Source of the DNA: Tistlia consotensis USBA 355
Lineage (GTDB): Bacteria > Pseudomonadota > Alphaproteobacteria > Kiloniellales > DSM-21159
Reading direction: 5' to 3'
Length of the DNA stretch: 64,000 nucleotides
NCBI RefSeq assembly: GCF_900177295.1
Contig: NZ_FWZX01000013.1
Coordinates: 62,001-126,000, forward strand
Within the stretch, counting starts at the first letter, position 1. Every line of letters begins with the position of its first letter. Under the pieces are notes generated by a model, which saw nothing but the letters and a program-made list of their open reading frames with translations, did not search any database and had not been told where the DNA came from. A program made the position numbers and the translations under genes. Shown one piece after another: positions 55,005-64,000 of the stretch.

Positions 55005-55649
55005 ATGCCGCCGGACTACAGCGAGGAACTGCGCCTGGGCGCTGCCGGGGGCCGGCGCATCGCCGGGCTCGACGAGGCCGGGCGCGGCCCGCTGGCCGGG
55101 CCGGTCTTCGCCGCCGCGGTCTGCCTGAGGCTCGACGCGCTGCCGAGCGACCTGCGCGATGGCCTGGACGATTCCAAGAAGCTGACCGCCGAGAAGCGCG
55201 AGCGCATCGCCGAGCTGCTGCCGCGCTACGCCGAGACCGCGGTCGCCCGCGCCGAGGTCGAGGAGATCGACCGGATCAACATCCTGCAGGCCTCGCTGCT
55301 GGCGATGCGCCGGGCCGCGGAGGCCCTGGGCAGCCCACCGGACGTCGCCCTGATCGACGGCAACAAGGCGCCGGCGCTCGCCTGCCGCTGCGAGACCCTG
55401 GTCGGCGGCGACGGCCGCTCCTTCTCGATCGCCGCTGCCTCGATCCTGGCCAAGGTCGCCCGCGACGCCGAGATGCTGCGGCTCGCCCTGGAGCATCCCG
55501 GCTACGGCTGGGAACGCAACAAGGGCTACGGCACGGCGGAGCACCTGGCCGGCCTGCAGCGCCTCGGTCCCTGCCTGCATCATCGCCGCTCCTTCGCCCC
55601 GATCCGCCTGCTTCTGGTGGGCGAGACCGCCGCGACCCCCTGCATCTAG
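55005..55649 (+). CDS. rnhB: Ribonuclease HII
   Basis: The 214-residue enzyme removes ribonucleotides from RNA-DNA hybrids and genomic DNA. The catalytic acid pair Asp23/Glu24 is in IAGLDEAGRGPLAGPV, a third Asp in VALIDGNKAP and a fourth in KVARDAEM. The glycine-rich KGYGTAEHLAGLQRLGPCLHHRRSF is the C-terminal signature. Upstream of ccrM, the arrangement rnhB-ccrM is conserved in many alphaproteobacteria. Confidence 0.97.
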   Translation: MPPDYSEELRLGAAGGRRIAGLDEAGRGPLAGPVFAAAVCLRLDALPSDLRDGLDDSKKLTAEKRERIAELLPRYAETAVARAEVEEIDRINILQASLLAMRRAAEALGSPPDVALIDGNKAPALACRCETLVGGDGRSFSIAAASILAKVARDAEMLRLALEHPGYGWERNKGYGTAEHLAGLQRLGPCLHHRRSFAPIRLLLVGETAATPCI

Positions 55650-55676
55650 TTTCAGGTCACCTTTCAAGGAAATCGT

Positions 55677-56954
<1,278 letters not shown>

Positions 56955-56989
56955 GGGACCGGTCGTTTCCGAGCCCCCGCGCGACCTGC

Positions 56990-58168
56990 CTACCGCACCA
57001 GCTCCCTGAGCGCCGCGCAGAAGCGCCCCAGCTCGTCGGTGTCGTTGTAGTAGTGGACCGAGGCGCGCAGCAGGTCGGGCAGCCTGCGGCGCGTGGCGTC
57101 GAGCAGGGTCGAGCGCGGGTCGCTGACCGAGACGTTGATCGCCCGGGCGCGCAGGGCGTCGCGCAGCGCCGCCGCCTCGTGGCCCTCGACGGTGAAGGTG
57201 ACGAGGCCGCAGTGCCGCTTGCCGAGATCGCGCAGCGTGACGCCGGGAATCTCGGCGAGCCACGCACGCAGCTCCTCGGCCAAGGCAGCGACGCGCAGCG
57301 CGATCGCCGGCAGGCCCCAGTCGAGGGCGTAGTCGACCGCGGCACCCAGGCCGAGCAGGCCGGCGATGTTGAACTCCCAGTTCTCGAAGCGCCGCGCGTC
57401 GGGTCGCAGCTCGTAGCGGCCGGGCGCCACCCACTCGGCCGAATGCAGGTCCAGGAAGGGCGGGTCGAGGCGCTCCAGGATCGCCCGCCGGACGTAGAGG
57501 AATCCGGTGCCGCGCGGGCCGCGCAGGTACTTCCGGCCGGTCGCCGACAGCAGGTCGCAGCCGATCCGCTCGACGTCGACCTCGAGCTGGCCGACCGACT
57601 GGCAGGCATCGAGCAGGTAGGGGATGCCGTGGCGCCGGGCAACCTTGCCGATCGCCTCGGCCGGATTGACCAGGCCGCCGTTGGTCGGCACGTGGGTGAC
57701 CGCGATCAGCCGGACCCGCTCGTCGATCATCGCTTCCAGGGCCGCGACGTCGAGCTGGCCGGCGGCGTCGCTCGGCACGGTCTCGACCAGGACGCCCCAG
57801 CGCCGGGCGGCGCGCAGGTAGTTGAGGTAGTTGCTGGCGTACTCGGCCTCGGCGGTCAGGATCCGGTCGCCGGCCTGGAAGCGGAAGGAATAGAAGGCGA
57901 GGTCCCAGGCGACCGTCGCGTTCTCGACCAGGGCGATCTCCTCGGGCCGGGCGCCGATCAGCGCGGCGACCGAGCCGTAGACCGCCTCCAGCCGCCCGGC
58001 CGCCTCGGCCTTGGCCTCGTAGCCGCCGATCTGGGCCTCCCGCTGCAGGTGGCCGACCTGCGCCGCCAGCACCGGCGCCGGCATCAGCGCGGCGCCGGCG
58101 TTGTTGAGGTGCAGCACCCCGGCACAGCCCGGCGTCTCGGCCCTGGCGCGCGCGACGTCGATCGACAT
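56990..58168 (-). CDS. Class V aminotransferase/cysteine desulfurase-like protein
   Basis: The 392-residue PLP enzyme has NNAGAALMP at the N-terminus, the cofactor-binding DACQSVGQLEVDV, and the PLP lysine in SATGRKYLRGPRGTGFLYV. The overall form is that of the IscS/SufS superfamily branch that includes EgtE-like C-S lyases and isopenicillin-N epimerase-like proteins. The typical active-site cysteine loop of a desulfurase is not obvious. The reaction cannot be fixed. The gene is convergent with ccrM and its ATG at 58168 has GGGAGG. Confidence 0.88.
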   Translation of the reverse strand: MSIDVARARAETPGCAGVLHLNNAGAALMPAPVLAAQVGHLQREAQIGGYEAKAEAAGRLEAVYGSVAALIGARPEEIALVENATVAWDLAFYSFRFQAGDRILTAEAEYASNYLNYLRAARRWGVLVETVPSDAAGQLDVAALEAMIDERVRLIAVTHVPTNGGLVNPAEAIGKVARRHGIPYLLDACQSVGQLEVDVERIGCDLLSATGRKYLRGPRGTGFLYVRRAILERLDPPFLDLHSAEWVAPGRYELRPDARRFENWEFNIAGLLGLGAAVDYALDWGLPAIALRVAALAEELRAWLAEIPGVTLRDLGKRHCGLVTFTVEGHEAAALRDALRARAINVSVSDPRSTLLDATRRRLPDLLRASVHYYNDTDELGRFCAALRELVR

Positions 58169-58303
58169 GGTGCCCCTCCCTTCGCCTTGCCGGCTGCCAC
58201 CCCCTGCTTGTCATAGCCTCCGGCTGCCGCCAAGCTCCCGGGCAAGAAGCGGCGGGCCGCGGAGAACCGCGGGTCGCGGAATTGGCGGGGAGTGCGGGAG
58301 ACG

Positions 58304-58687
58304 ATGGACAAGGACGAGCTGTTCCGCCTGGTCAAGCGCGGCGACGCCGAGGCGCTGCGCGCGGCGCTGGAGGGCGGCGCGGATCCCAGGGCGCGCGACC
58401 GCTTCGGCGTCAGCCTGCTCTACCGCGCCGCGGCGCGCGGCGACGAGGCGAGCGTCGGGCTGCTGCTCGAGCGGGGCGCCGAGATCGACCGCTCGAGCGA
58501 CGCCGGCAACACGCCCCTGATGGTCGCCGCGGCGCGCGGCCATCTCGCCGTGATCGAGCGGCTGATCGCCGGCGGCGCCGCGCCCGGCCACCGCAACAAG
58601 TGGGGCTTCGACGCCGCCAAGTGGGCCGACTGGGCGCCGAACGGCGACGAGGTCAAGGCCCGGCTCTACGCCGCCGCCAAGGCGTGA
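58304..58687 (+). CDS. Ankyrin-repeat protein
   Basis: The 127-residue protein consists of about three ankyrin repeats (ALEGGADPRARDRFGVSLLYRAAARGDEASVGLLLERGAEI is covered by residues about 20-70, then NTPLMVAAARGHLAVIERLIAGGA). It has no signal peptide. Ankyrin repeats mediate protein contacts. The ATG at 58304 follows GGGAG, and the stop overlaps the GTG of the next gene by 4 bp, so the two products are probably partners. Confidence 0.88.
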   Translation: MDKDELFRLVKRGDAEALRAALEGGADPRARDRFGVSLLYRAAARGDEASVGLLLERGAEIDRSSDAGNTPLMVAAARGHLAVIERLIAGGAAPGHRNKWGFDAAKWADWAPNGDEVKARLYAAAKA

Positions 58688-59353
58688 CGCCGGCCGGCCT
58701 TCTGCGACAGGCCGGCGGCGGCCTGGAGTTCCTGGGCCGGAAGCTGCCGCCCGCCCGGCTCGCGGCACGCGCCGAGACCCTGGCCGCGGCGCTTGCCGGC
58801 CGCGGGGTCAGCGAGGGCGCGACGGTCGCGCTGCTGCTGCCCGACAGCCCGGGCCTGGTCGCCGCCGTCTTCGCGCTGCTGGCGCGCGGCGCGCGGCCGC
58901 AGCTGCTCGACCCCGCGGCCGCCGCCGAGGCGCAGCTCGAGGCCCTGCGCGACGGCGGCGCCCGGCTGCTGCTGACCTACGACCTCCAGGGCCTGATCGA
59001 CCGCGGCCTCGCCCTGCTCGCCGAGCGCCCGGACCTGCGGATCGGCCTGCTGCGCGCCAGCGAGGAGCTGCCCTTCCCGCGCAACCTGCTGGCGCCCCTG
59101 CTGCGCGGCAGCGGCCTCGGCCAGCGCCCGGCCCATCCGGCCTTCTTCCGGCTCGAAGCGGGCCGCGGAGCGCGGTACGACCGCGCGGCGGCCGGCGAGC
59201 AATTGCTGTTCAGCGACGGCCCGGCGACCTTCGCCGAGCTGCTGGGCGAGCGCCCGGACACGACGAAGCCGGCGCCGCTGCATCGCCGCGCCGGCTTCGC
59301 CTCTCTGCTCGCCCGCCTGTCCGACGGCGGGCGCTATCGGATCGAGCCGCGGC

Positions 59354-59373
<20 letters not shown>
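58684..59373 (+). CDS. Truncated adenylate-forming-enzyme-like protein (N-terminal subdomain only)
   Basis: The 229-residue product matches the N-terminal part of acyl-CoA synthetases: [20 protein letters not shown] is followed by [30 protein letters not shown], and then an [18 protein letters not shown] segment. The ATP-binding TSGTTG loop, the adenine site and the C-terminal lysine domain are all absent. The frame is intact and coupled by GTGA overlap to the ankyrin gene, so it looks like a retained protein, not simple debris. Catalysis as a ligase is not expected. The 3' end overlaps mmsA by 20 bp. Confidence 0.72.
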
Positions 59374-60850
<1,477 letters not shown>

Positions 60851-60921
60851 CTGCGCCGATCCTCCTTGTCGTCTGGAATTATCCTCTAGGGCTCGCCACC
60901 TTAACCGCAGCCTCGAACCGG

Positions 60922-61296
60922 ATGAAGCCTTGCCGGATGCATGACGACGAAGCGGAAAGGAACGAGCTGCGGCGGGTGCTGACCGCGATGGCGCGCGAGC
61001 ACGCGACGGTCACCTATCGCGACCTCTGCGAGCTCGCCGACATTCCGGGGCCCTGCCGGATCCAGCGCATCACCGATCTGCTCGAGCAGATCGTCCAGGA
61101 GGATCTGGCCGCCGACCGGCCGCTGCTGGCCGCTCTCGCGATCAGCCGCAGCCCGACCGCCATCCCGCAGCGCGGCTTCTTCCAGCTGCTCCAGGCGCTG
61201 GGCCGCTACGACGGCCCGGACGACGGCCCCTCGGCCGCCGCCTTCCACCGGGAGGAGCTGGAGCTCGCCTGGGCCTACTGGGGCGCCGGCGCCTAG
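60922..61296 (+). CDS. Small conserved-looking hypothetical protein, possible winged helix
   Basis: The 124-residue protein has a helix-rich N-terminal half ([30 protein letters not shown]) that resembles a winged-helix domain, then [28 protein letters not shown] and a C-terminal [13 protein letters not shown]. The pattern is seen in many alphaproteobacterial hypothetical proteins, but no function is known. ATG 60922 is used; ATG 60937 is equally possible. It ends 50 bp before the lipid-transport operon. Confidence 0.7.
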   Translation: MKPCRMHDDEAERNELRRVLTAMAREHATVTYRDLCELADIPGPCRIQRITDLLEQIVQEDLAADRPLLAALAISRSPTAIPQRGFFQLLQALGRYDGPDDGPSAAAFHREELELAWAYWGAGA

Positions 61297-61346
61297 GAGC
61301 CGCCCGGCTTGGCGGCCGCCGAGGCGCGTGCGAGACTTTCCCCGCC

Positions 61347-62501
61347 ATGGCCACCGACCTTTCGAGCGAGACGCGACCCGAGGCCGAGGGCCTGGCCCTG
61401 AGCCGCACGGGCGAGCGGGTCGAGCTGACGCTGTCCGGCGCCTGGACGACCGAGCTCGCGGCGCGGCGCGAGGCCGCGCTGGCGGGGCTGCCGCCCTGGC
61501 AGGGCCGGGAGCTGCTGCTCGACCTCGAGGCCGTCTCGCAGCTCGACACGGCCGGCGCCTGGCTGCTGCTGCGCATGGCGCGCGAGGCCGAGGCGGCCGG
61601 GCTCGTCGTCACCTGGCAGGGCCTGGGCGAGGCGCGCCGCCGGCTGGTCGAGAAGGTCGCCGAGCACGAGAGCGCGCCCGGCGAGCCGGCGCGGCCCAAC
61701 CGGCTGGTCGCGATCGTCGAGCGGATCGGCGAGAAGACGGTGACGGCCGGCGGCACGGCGCGCGACCTGCTGAACTTCCTCGGCCTGGTGACCATCGCCC
61801 TGGCACGCAACCTGACGCGGCCCGCCCGCCTGCGCTTCACCTCGGTGGTCTACCACATCGAGCGGACCGGCTGGGACGCGCTGCCGATCGTCGGCCTGCT
61901 GTCCTTCCTGATCGGCGTCGTGCTGGCCTACCAGGGCGCCGACCAGCTGGCCAAGTTCGGCGCGCAGATCTTCACGGTCAACCTGGTCGGCATCTCGGTG
62001 CTGCGCGAGATGGGCATCCTGATCACGGCGATCGTCGTCGCCGGCCGCTCGGGCAGCGCCTTCACCGCGCAGATCGGCACCATGCAGGTGCGCGAGGAGG
62101 TCGACGCGATGCGCACGATCGGCCTCGACCCGGTCGACGTCCTGGTCGTGCCGCGCATCGTGGCGCTGTCCATCGCCCTGCCGCTGCTGACCTTCTATTC
62201 CGACATCATGGGCATCCTCGGCGGCGCCATGATGAGCTGGATCGCGCTCGACATCTCGCCGCTGGAGTTCCTGCGGCGCTTCGAGGCGGGGATCCGCGTC
62301 AACCACTTCTACGTCGGCCTCGCGAAGGCGCCGATCTTCGGCTACGCCATCGCCCTGGTCGGCTGCTTCGAGGGCCTGAAGGTCACCGGCTCGGCGGAAT
62401 CGGTCGGCCTGCGCACCACCACGGCAGTGGTCGAGGCGATCTTCGTGGTGATCCTGCTCGATGCGCTCTTCTCGATCTTCTTCTCGGTGATCCACGTATG
62501 A
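61347..62501 (+). CDS. mlaE: MlaE-type ABC permease with N-terminal STAS domain
   Basis: The 384-residue inner-membrane permease moves phospholipids between the membranes. Residues about 15-105 form a STAS-like domain (LTLSGAWTTELAARREAALAG, then ELLLDLEAVSQLDTAGAWLLLRMA), which in most Gram-negative systems is a separate protein (MlaB). The remainder is the MlaE core with LREMGILITAIVVAGRSGSAFTAQIGTMQVREEVDAMRTIG spanning the central helices. The stop overlaps the ATPase start by 4 bp. Confidence 0.93.
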   Translation: MATDLSSETRPEAEGLALSRTGERVELTLSGAWTTELAARREAALAGLPPWQGRELLLDLEAVSQLDTAGAWLLLRMAREAEAAGLVVTWQGLGEARRRLVEKVAEHESAPGEPARPNRLVAIVERIGEKTVTAGGTARDLLNFLGLVTIALARNLTRPARLRFTSVVYHIERTGWDALPIVGLLSFLIGVVLAYQGADQLAKFGAQIFTVNLVGISVLREMGILITAIVVAGRSGSAFTAQIGTMQVREEVDAMRTIGLDPVDVLVVPRIVALSIALPLLTFYSDIMGILGGAMMSWIALDISPLEFLRRFEAGIRVNHFYVGLAKAPIFGYAIALVGCFEGLKVTGSAESVGLRTTTAVVEAIFVVILLDALFSIFFSVIHV

Positions 62502-63301
62502 CCCAGGCCCGCCAGGACGACGACAGCCCGGCGATCCGGGTCCAGGGTCTGACCACGCGCTTCGGCCCGAAGGTCATCCACCAGGACCTCGACTTCGAGG
62601 TGCGGCGCGGCGAGGTCATGGGCCTGGTCGGCGGCTCCGGCGCCGGCAAGTCGGTGCTGATGCGCACGATCGTGGGGCTCAACCGCAAGGCCGCCGGACG
62701 CATCGAGGTGCTGGGCCGCGACGTCGACCGGCTGAGCGACGGCGAGCGCCAGCGGCTGCGCGGCCGCTGGGGCGTGCTGTTCCAGGACGGCGCGCTGTTC
62801 TCCTCGCTGACCGTGCTGCAGAACGTCGAGGTGCCGCTGCGCGCCCACCGGCAGCTCGACCGGCGGCTGCAGCGCGAGCTGGCCGAGATCAAGATCGCGC
62901 TGTCCGGCCTGCCGGCCGACGCCGCCCACAAGCGGCCGAGCGAGCTGTCCGGCGGCATGCGCAAGCGCGCCGGTCTGGCGCGCGCCCTGGCGCTCGATCC
63001 CGAGCTGCTGTTCCTCGACGAGCCGACCGCCGGGCTCGACCCGATCGGCGCCGCCGAGTTCGACCGGCTGATCGGCGACCTGCAGCGCGCGCTCGGCCTG
63101 ACCGTGGTCATGGTGACCCACGACCTGGACAGCCTCTACGCCGTCTGCGACCGCATTTCCGTGCTGATCGACAAGCGTGTTAGGGTCGGCACGCTCGAGG
63201 AGCTGGAGCGGGATCCCCACCCCTGGATCCAGGAGTACTTCCTGGGCCCCCGAGGCCGGGCGGCGGCGGCGGCGGCGTCCCGGCAGCGGCAGGAGGCCTG
63301 A
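62498..63301 (+). CDS. mlaF: MlaF-type ABC ATPase
   Basis: The 267-residue ATPase of the lipid-asymmetry transporter has Walker A GGSGAGKSV, the signature LSGGMRKRAGLARAL, Walker B LLFLDEPTAGLDP and the switch His in MVTHDLDSL. The LSGGMRKR signature is typical of Mkl/MlaF ATPases. It is followed after 6 bp by the MCE gene and preceded by the permease with ATGA overlap. Confidence 0.95.
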   Translation: MTQARQDDDSPAIRVQGLTTRFGPKVIHQDLDFEVRRGEVMGLVGGSGAGKSVLMRTIVGLNRKAAGRIEVLGRDVDRLSDGERQRLRGRWGVLFQDGALFSSLTVLQNVEVPLRAHRQLDRRLQRELAEIKIALSGLPADAAHKRPSELSGGMRKRAGLARALALDPELLFLDEPTAGLDPIGAAEFDRLIGDLQRALGLTVVMVTHDLDSLYAVCDRISVLIDKRVRVGTLEELERDPHPWIQEYFLGPRGRAAAAAASRQRQEA

Positions 63302-63307
63302 GAGGCG

Positions 63308-64000
63308 ATGGAGACGCGCGCCAGCTATCTGCTCGTCGGCAGCTTCGTCCTGGCGCTGCTGGTCGGCGCCCTCGGCTTCGTGATCTGGCTGGCCAACTTC
63401 CAGGTCCAGAGCGACCTCAGGTCCTACGAGCTGGTCTTCAAGAACTCGGTGACCGGCCTGTCCGAGGCCAGCCCCGTGCGCTATGCCGGCGTGCGCGTCG
63501 GCGAGGTGCGCTCGGTCCGGCTCGATCCCGACCATCCCGAGCAGGTGCAGGTGATCGTCGAGGTCCAGGCCGACACGCCGGTCAAGCAGGACACCGTCGC
63601 CAGCATGGAGTTCGAGGGCCTGGCCGGCGGGCGCTACATCCTGCTGCAGGGCGGCAGCAAGGAGGCGGCGGCGCCGAAGGTCGAGCCCGGCCGCCGCTAT
63701 CCGCGCATCCGCACCCGGCCCTCGACGATCTCGCAGGTCATCGAGGGCGCGCCCGACACCCTGGCGGCCGCCCAGCGGGTGCTGAACCAGGTCGAGAAGC
63801 TGGTCGACGACGAGAACCTGCAGACCTTCTCGAACACCCTGAAGAACCTGGAGACCGTCACGGGGGCGGTCGCCACGCGCTCCGCAGACATCGACAAGCT
63901 GCTGAAGGACGCGTCGGGAACCATGGAGAACATCAGCCAGAGCACCAGCCAGCTGGCCGAGCTGGCGACCGAGCTGCGCGGCGACGCCAACACCATCACC
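63308..64000 (+). CDS. mlaD: MlaD/MCE-family lipid-binding protein, cut by window edge
   Basis: The reading frame starts with ATG at 63308 and is open to the window edge (231 residues). It has one N-terminal membrane anchor (residues about 6-30: YLLVGSFVLALLVGALGFVIWL) and an MCE domain (about 38-125: ELVFKNSVTGLSEASPVRYAGVRVGEV, ending ILLQGG). A long helical region (from about 140, TISQVIEGAPDTLAAAQRVLNQVEKLV) follows, as in the longer MCE proteins that form a lipid tunnel. It is the periplasmic part of the mlaE-mlaF-mlaD transporter. The C-terminus is outside the window. Confidence 0.93.
   Translation, partial: METRASYLLVGSFVLALLVGALGFVIWLANFQVQSDLRSYELVFKNSVTGLSEASPVRYAGVRVGEVRSVRLDPDHPEQVQVIVEVQADTPVKQDTVASMEFEGLAGGRYILLQGGSKEAAAPKVEPGRRYPRIRTRPSTISQVIEGAPDTLAAAQRVLNQVEKLVDDENLQTFSNTLKNLETVTGAVATRSADIDKLLKDASGTMENISQSTSQLAELATELRGDANTIT

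Overview
The window is very GC-rich chromosomal DNA. It looks like an alphaproteobacterium, probably of the Rhodospirillales type, although the sequence alone does not fix the genus. The evidence is a CcrM-type GANTC methyltransferase, two promoters matching the alphaproteobacterial general-stress sigma factor EcfG (GGAAC-N16/17-CGTT), an ETF-quinone oxidoreductase, an MlaEFD-type lipid transporter, TRAP and ABC uptake systems with matching catabolic operons, and many 4-bp ATGA or GTGA gene overlaps.

Layout. Positions 1-5 kb hold a partial DUF924 gene, an orphan LivH-type permease with a lipoprotein-like N-terminus, a DUF6134 exported protein and a two-gene phosphonate operon (FAD oxidase plus phosphonoacetaldehyde hydrolase). 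Positions 5-9.4 kb form a stress block: a secreted PRC-barrel protein and a large-subunit catalase, each behind its own EcfG-type promoter, then a small secreted peptidoglycan-binding protein. Positions 9.4-37.7 kb are a catabolic region with three local regulators. Its parts are a GntR/2-hydroxyacid dehydrogenase/PfkB sugar-kinase group, an IclR-centred group, and a group next to an unusual GntR protein with two winged helices. The IclR group contains an acyl-CoA synthetase, BKACE, class III aminotransferase, SMP-30, DapA-family lyase, three-subunit flavoprotein dehydrogenase, SDR and a sugar-type ABC importer. The third group contains an FMN hydroxyacid oxidase, PhyH dioxygenase, TRAP transporter, zinc alcohol dehydrogenase and MetX-like acyltransferase.

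Positions 37.7-40.4 kb are a 2.7-kb low-GC mini-island. It is bounded on one side by tRNA-Gln(TTG) and on the other by an imperfect direct copy of that tRNA's 3' end. It carries a HipA-like kinase translationally coupled to a DUF3037 protein, plus a 61-residue orphan. This is the best candidate for an undescribed system in the window.

Positions 40.5-64 kb return to mostly housekeeping genes: ispE, a TPR lipoprotein-like protein, ETF-QO, family-4 uracil-DNA glycosylase, lytic transglycosylase, moaB, two small glycosyltransferases, an APH-type kinase, a PA0069-type radical SAM protein, a methyltransferase, a KefB-type antiporter, rnhB, ccrM with GANTC sites in its own leader, a class V aminotransferase, an ankyrin protein coupled to a truncated acyl-CoA-synthetase-like protein, mmsA, and an mlaE-mlaF-mlaD operon cut by the right edge.

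Start codons were chosen from Shine-Dalgarno sequences, overlaps and signal peptides. Functions rest on motif recognition by eye, with no database search.
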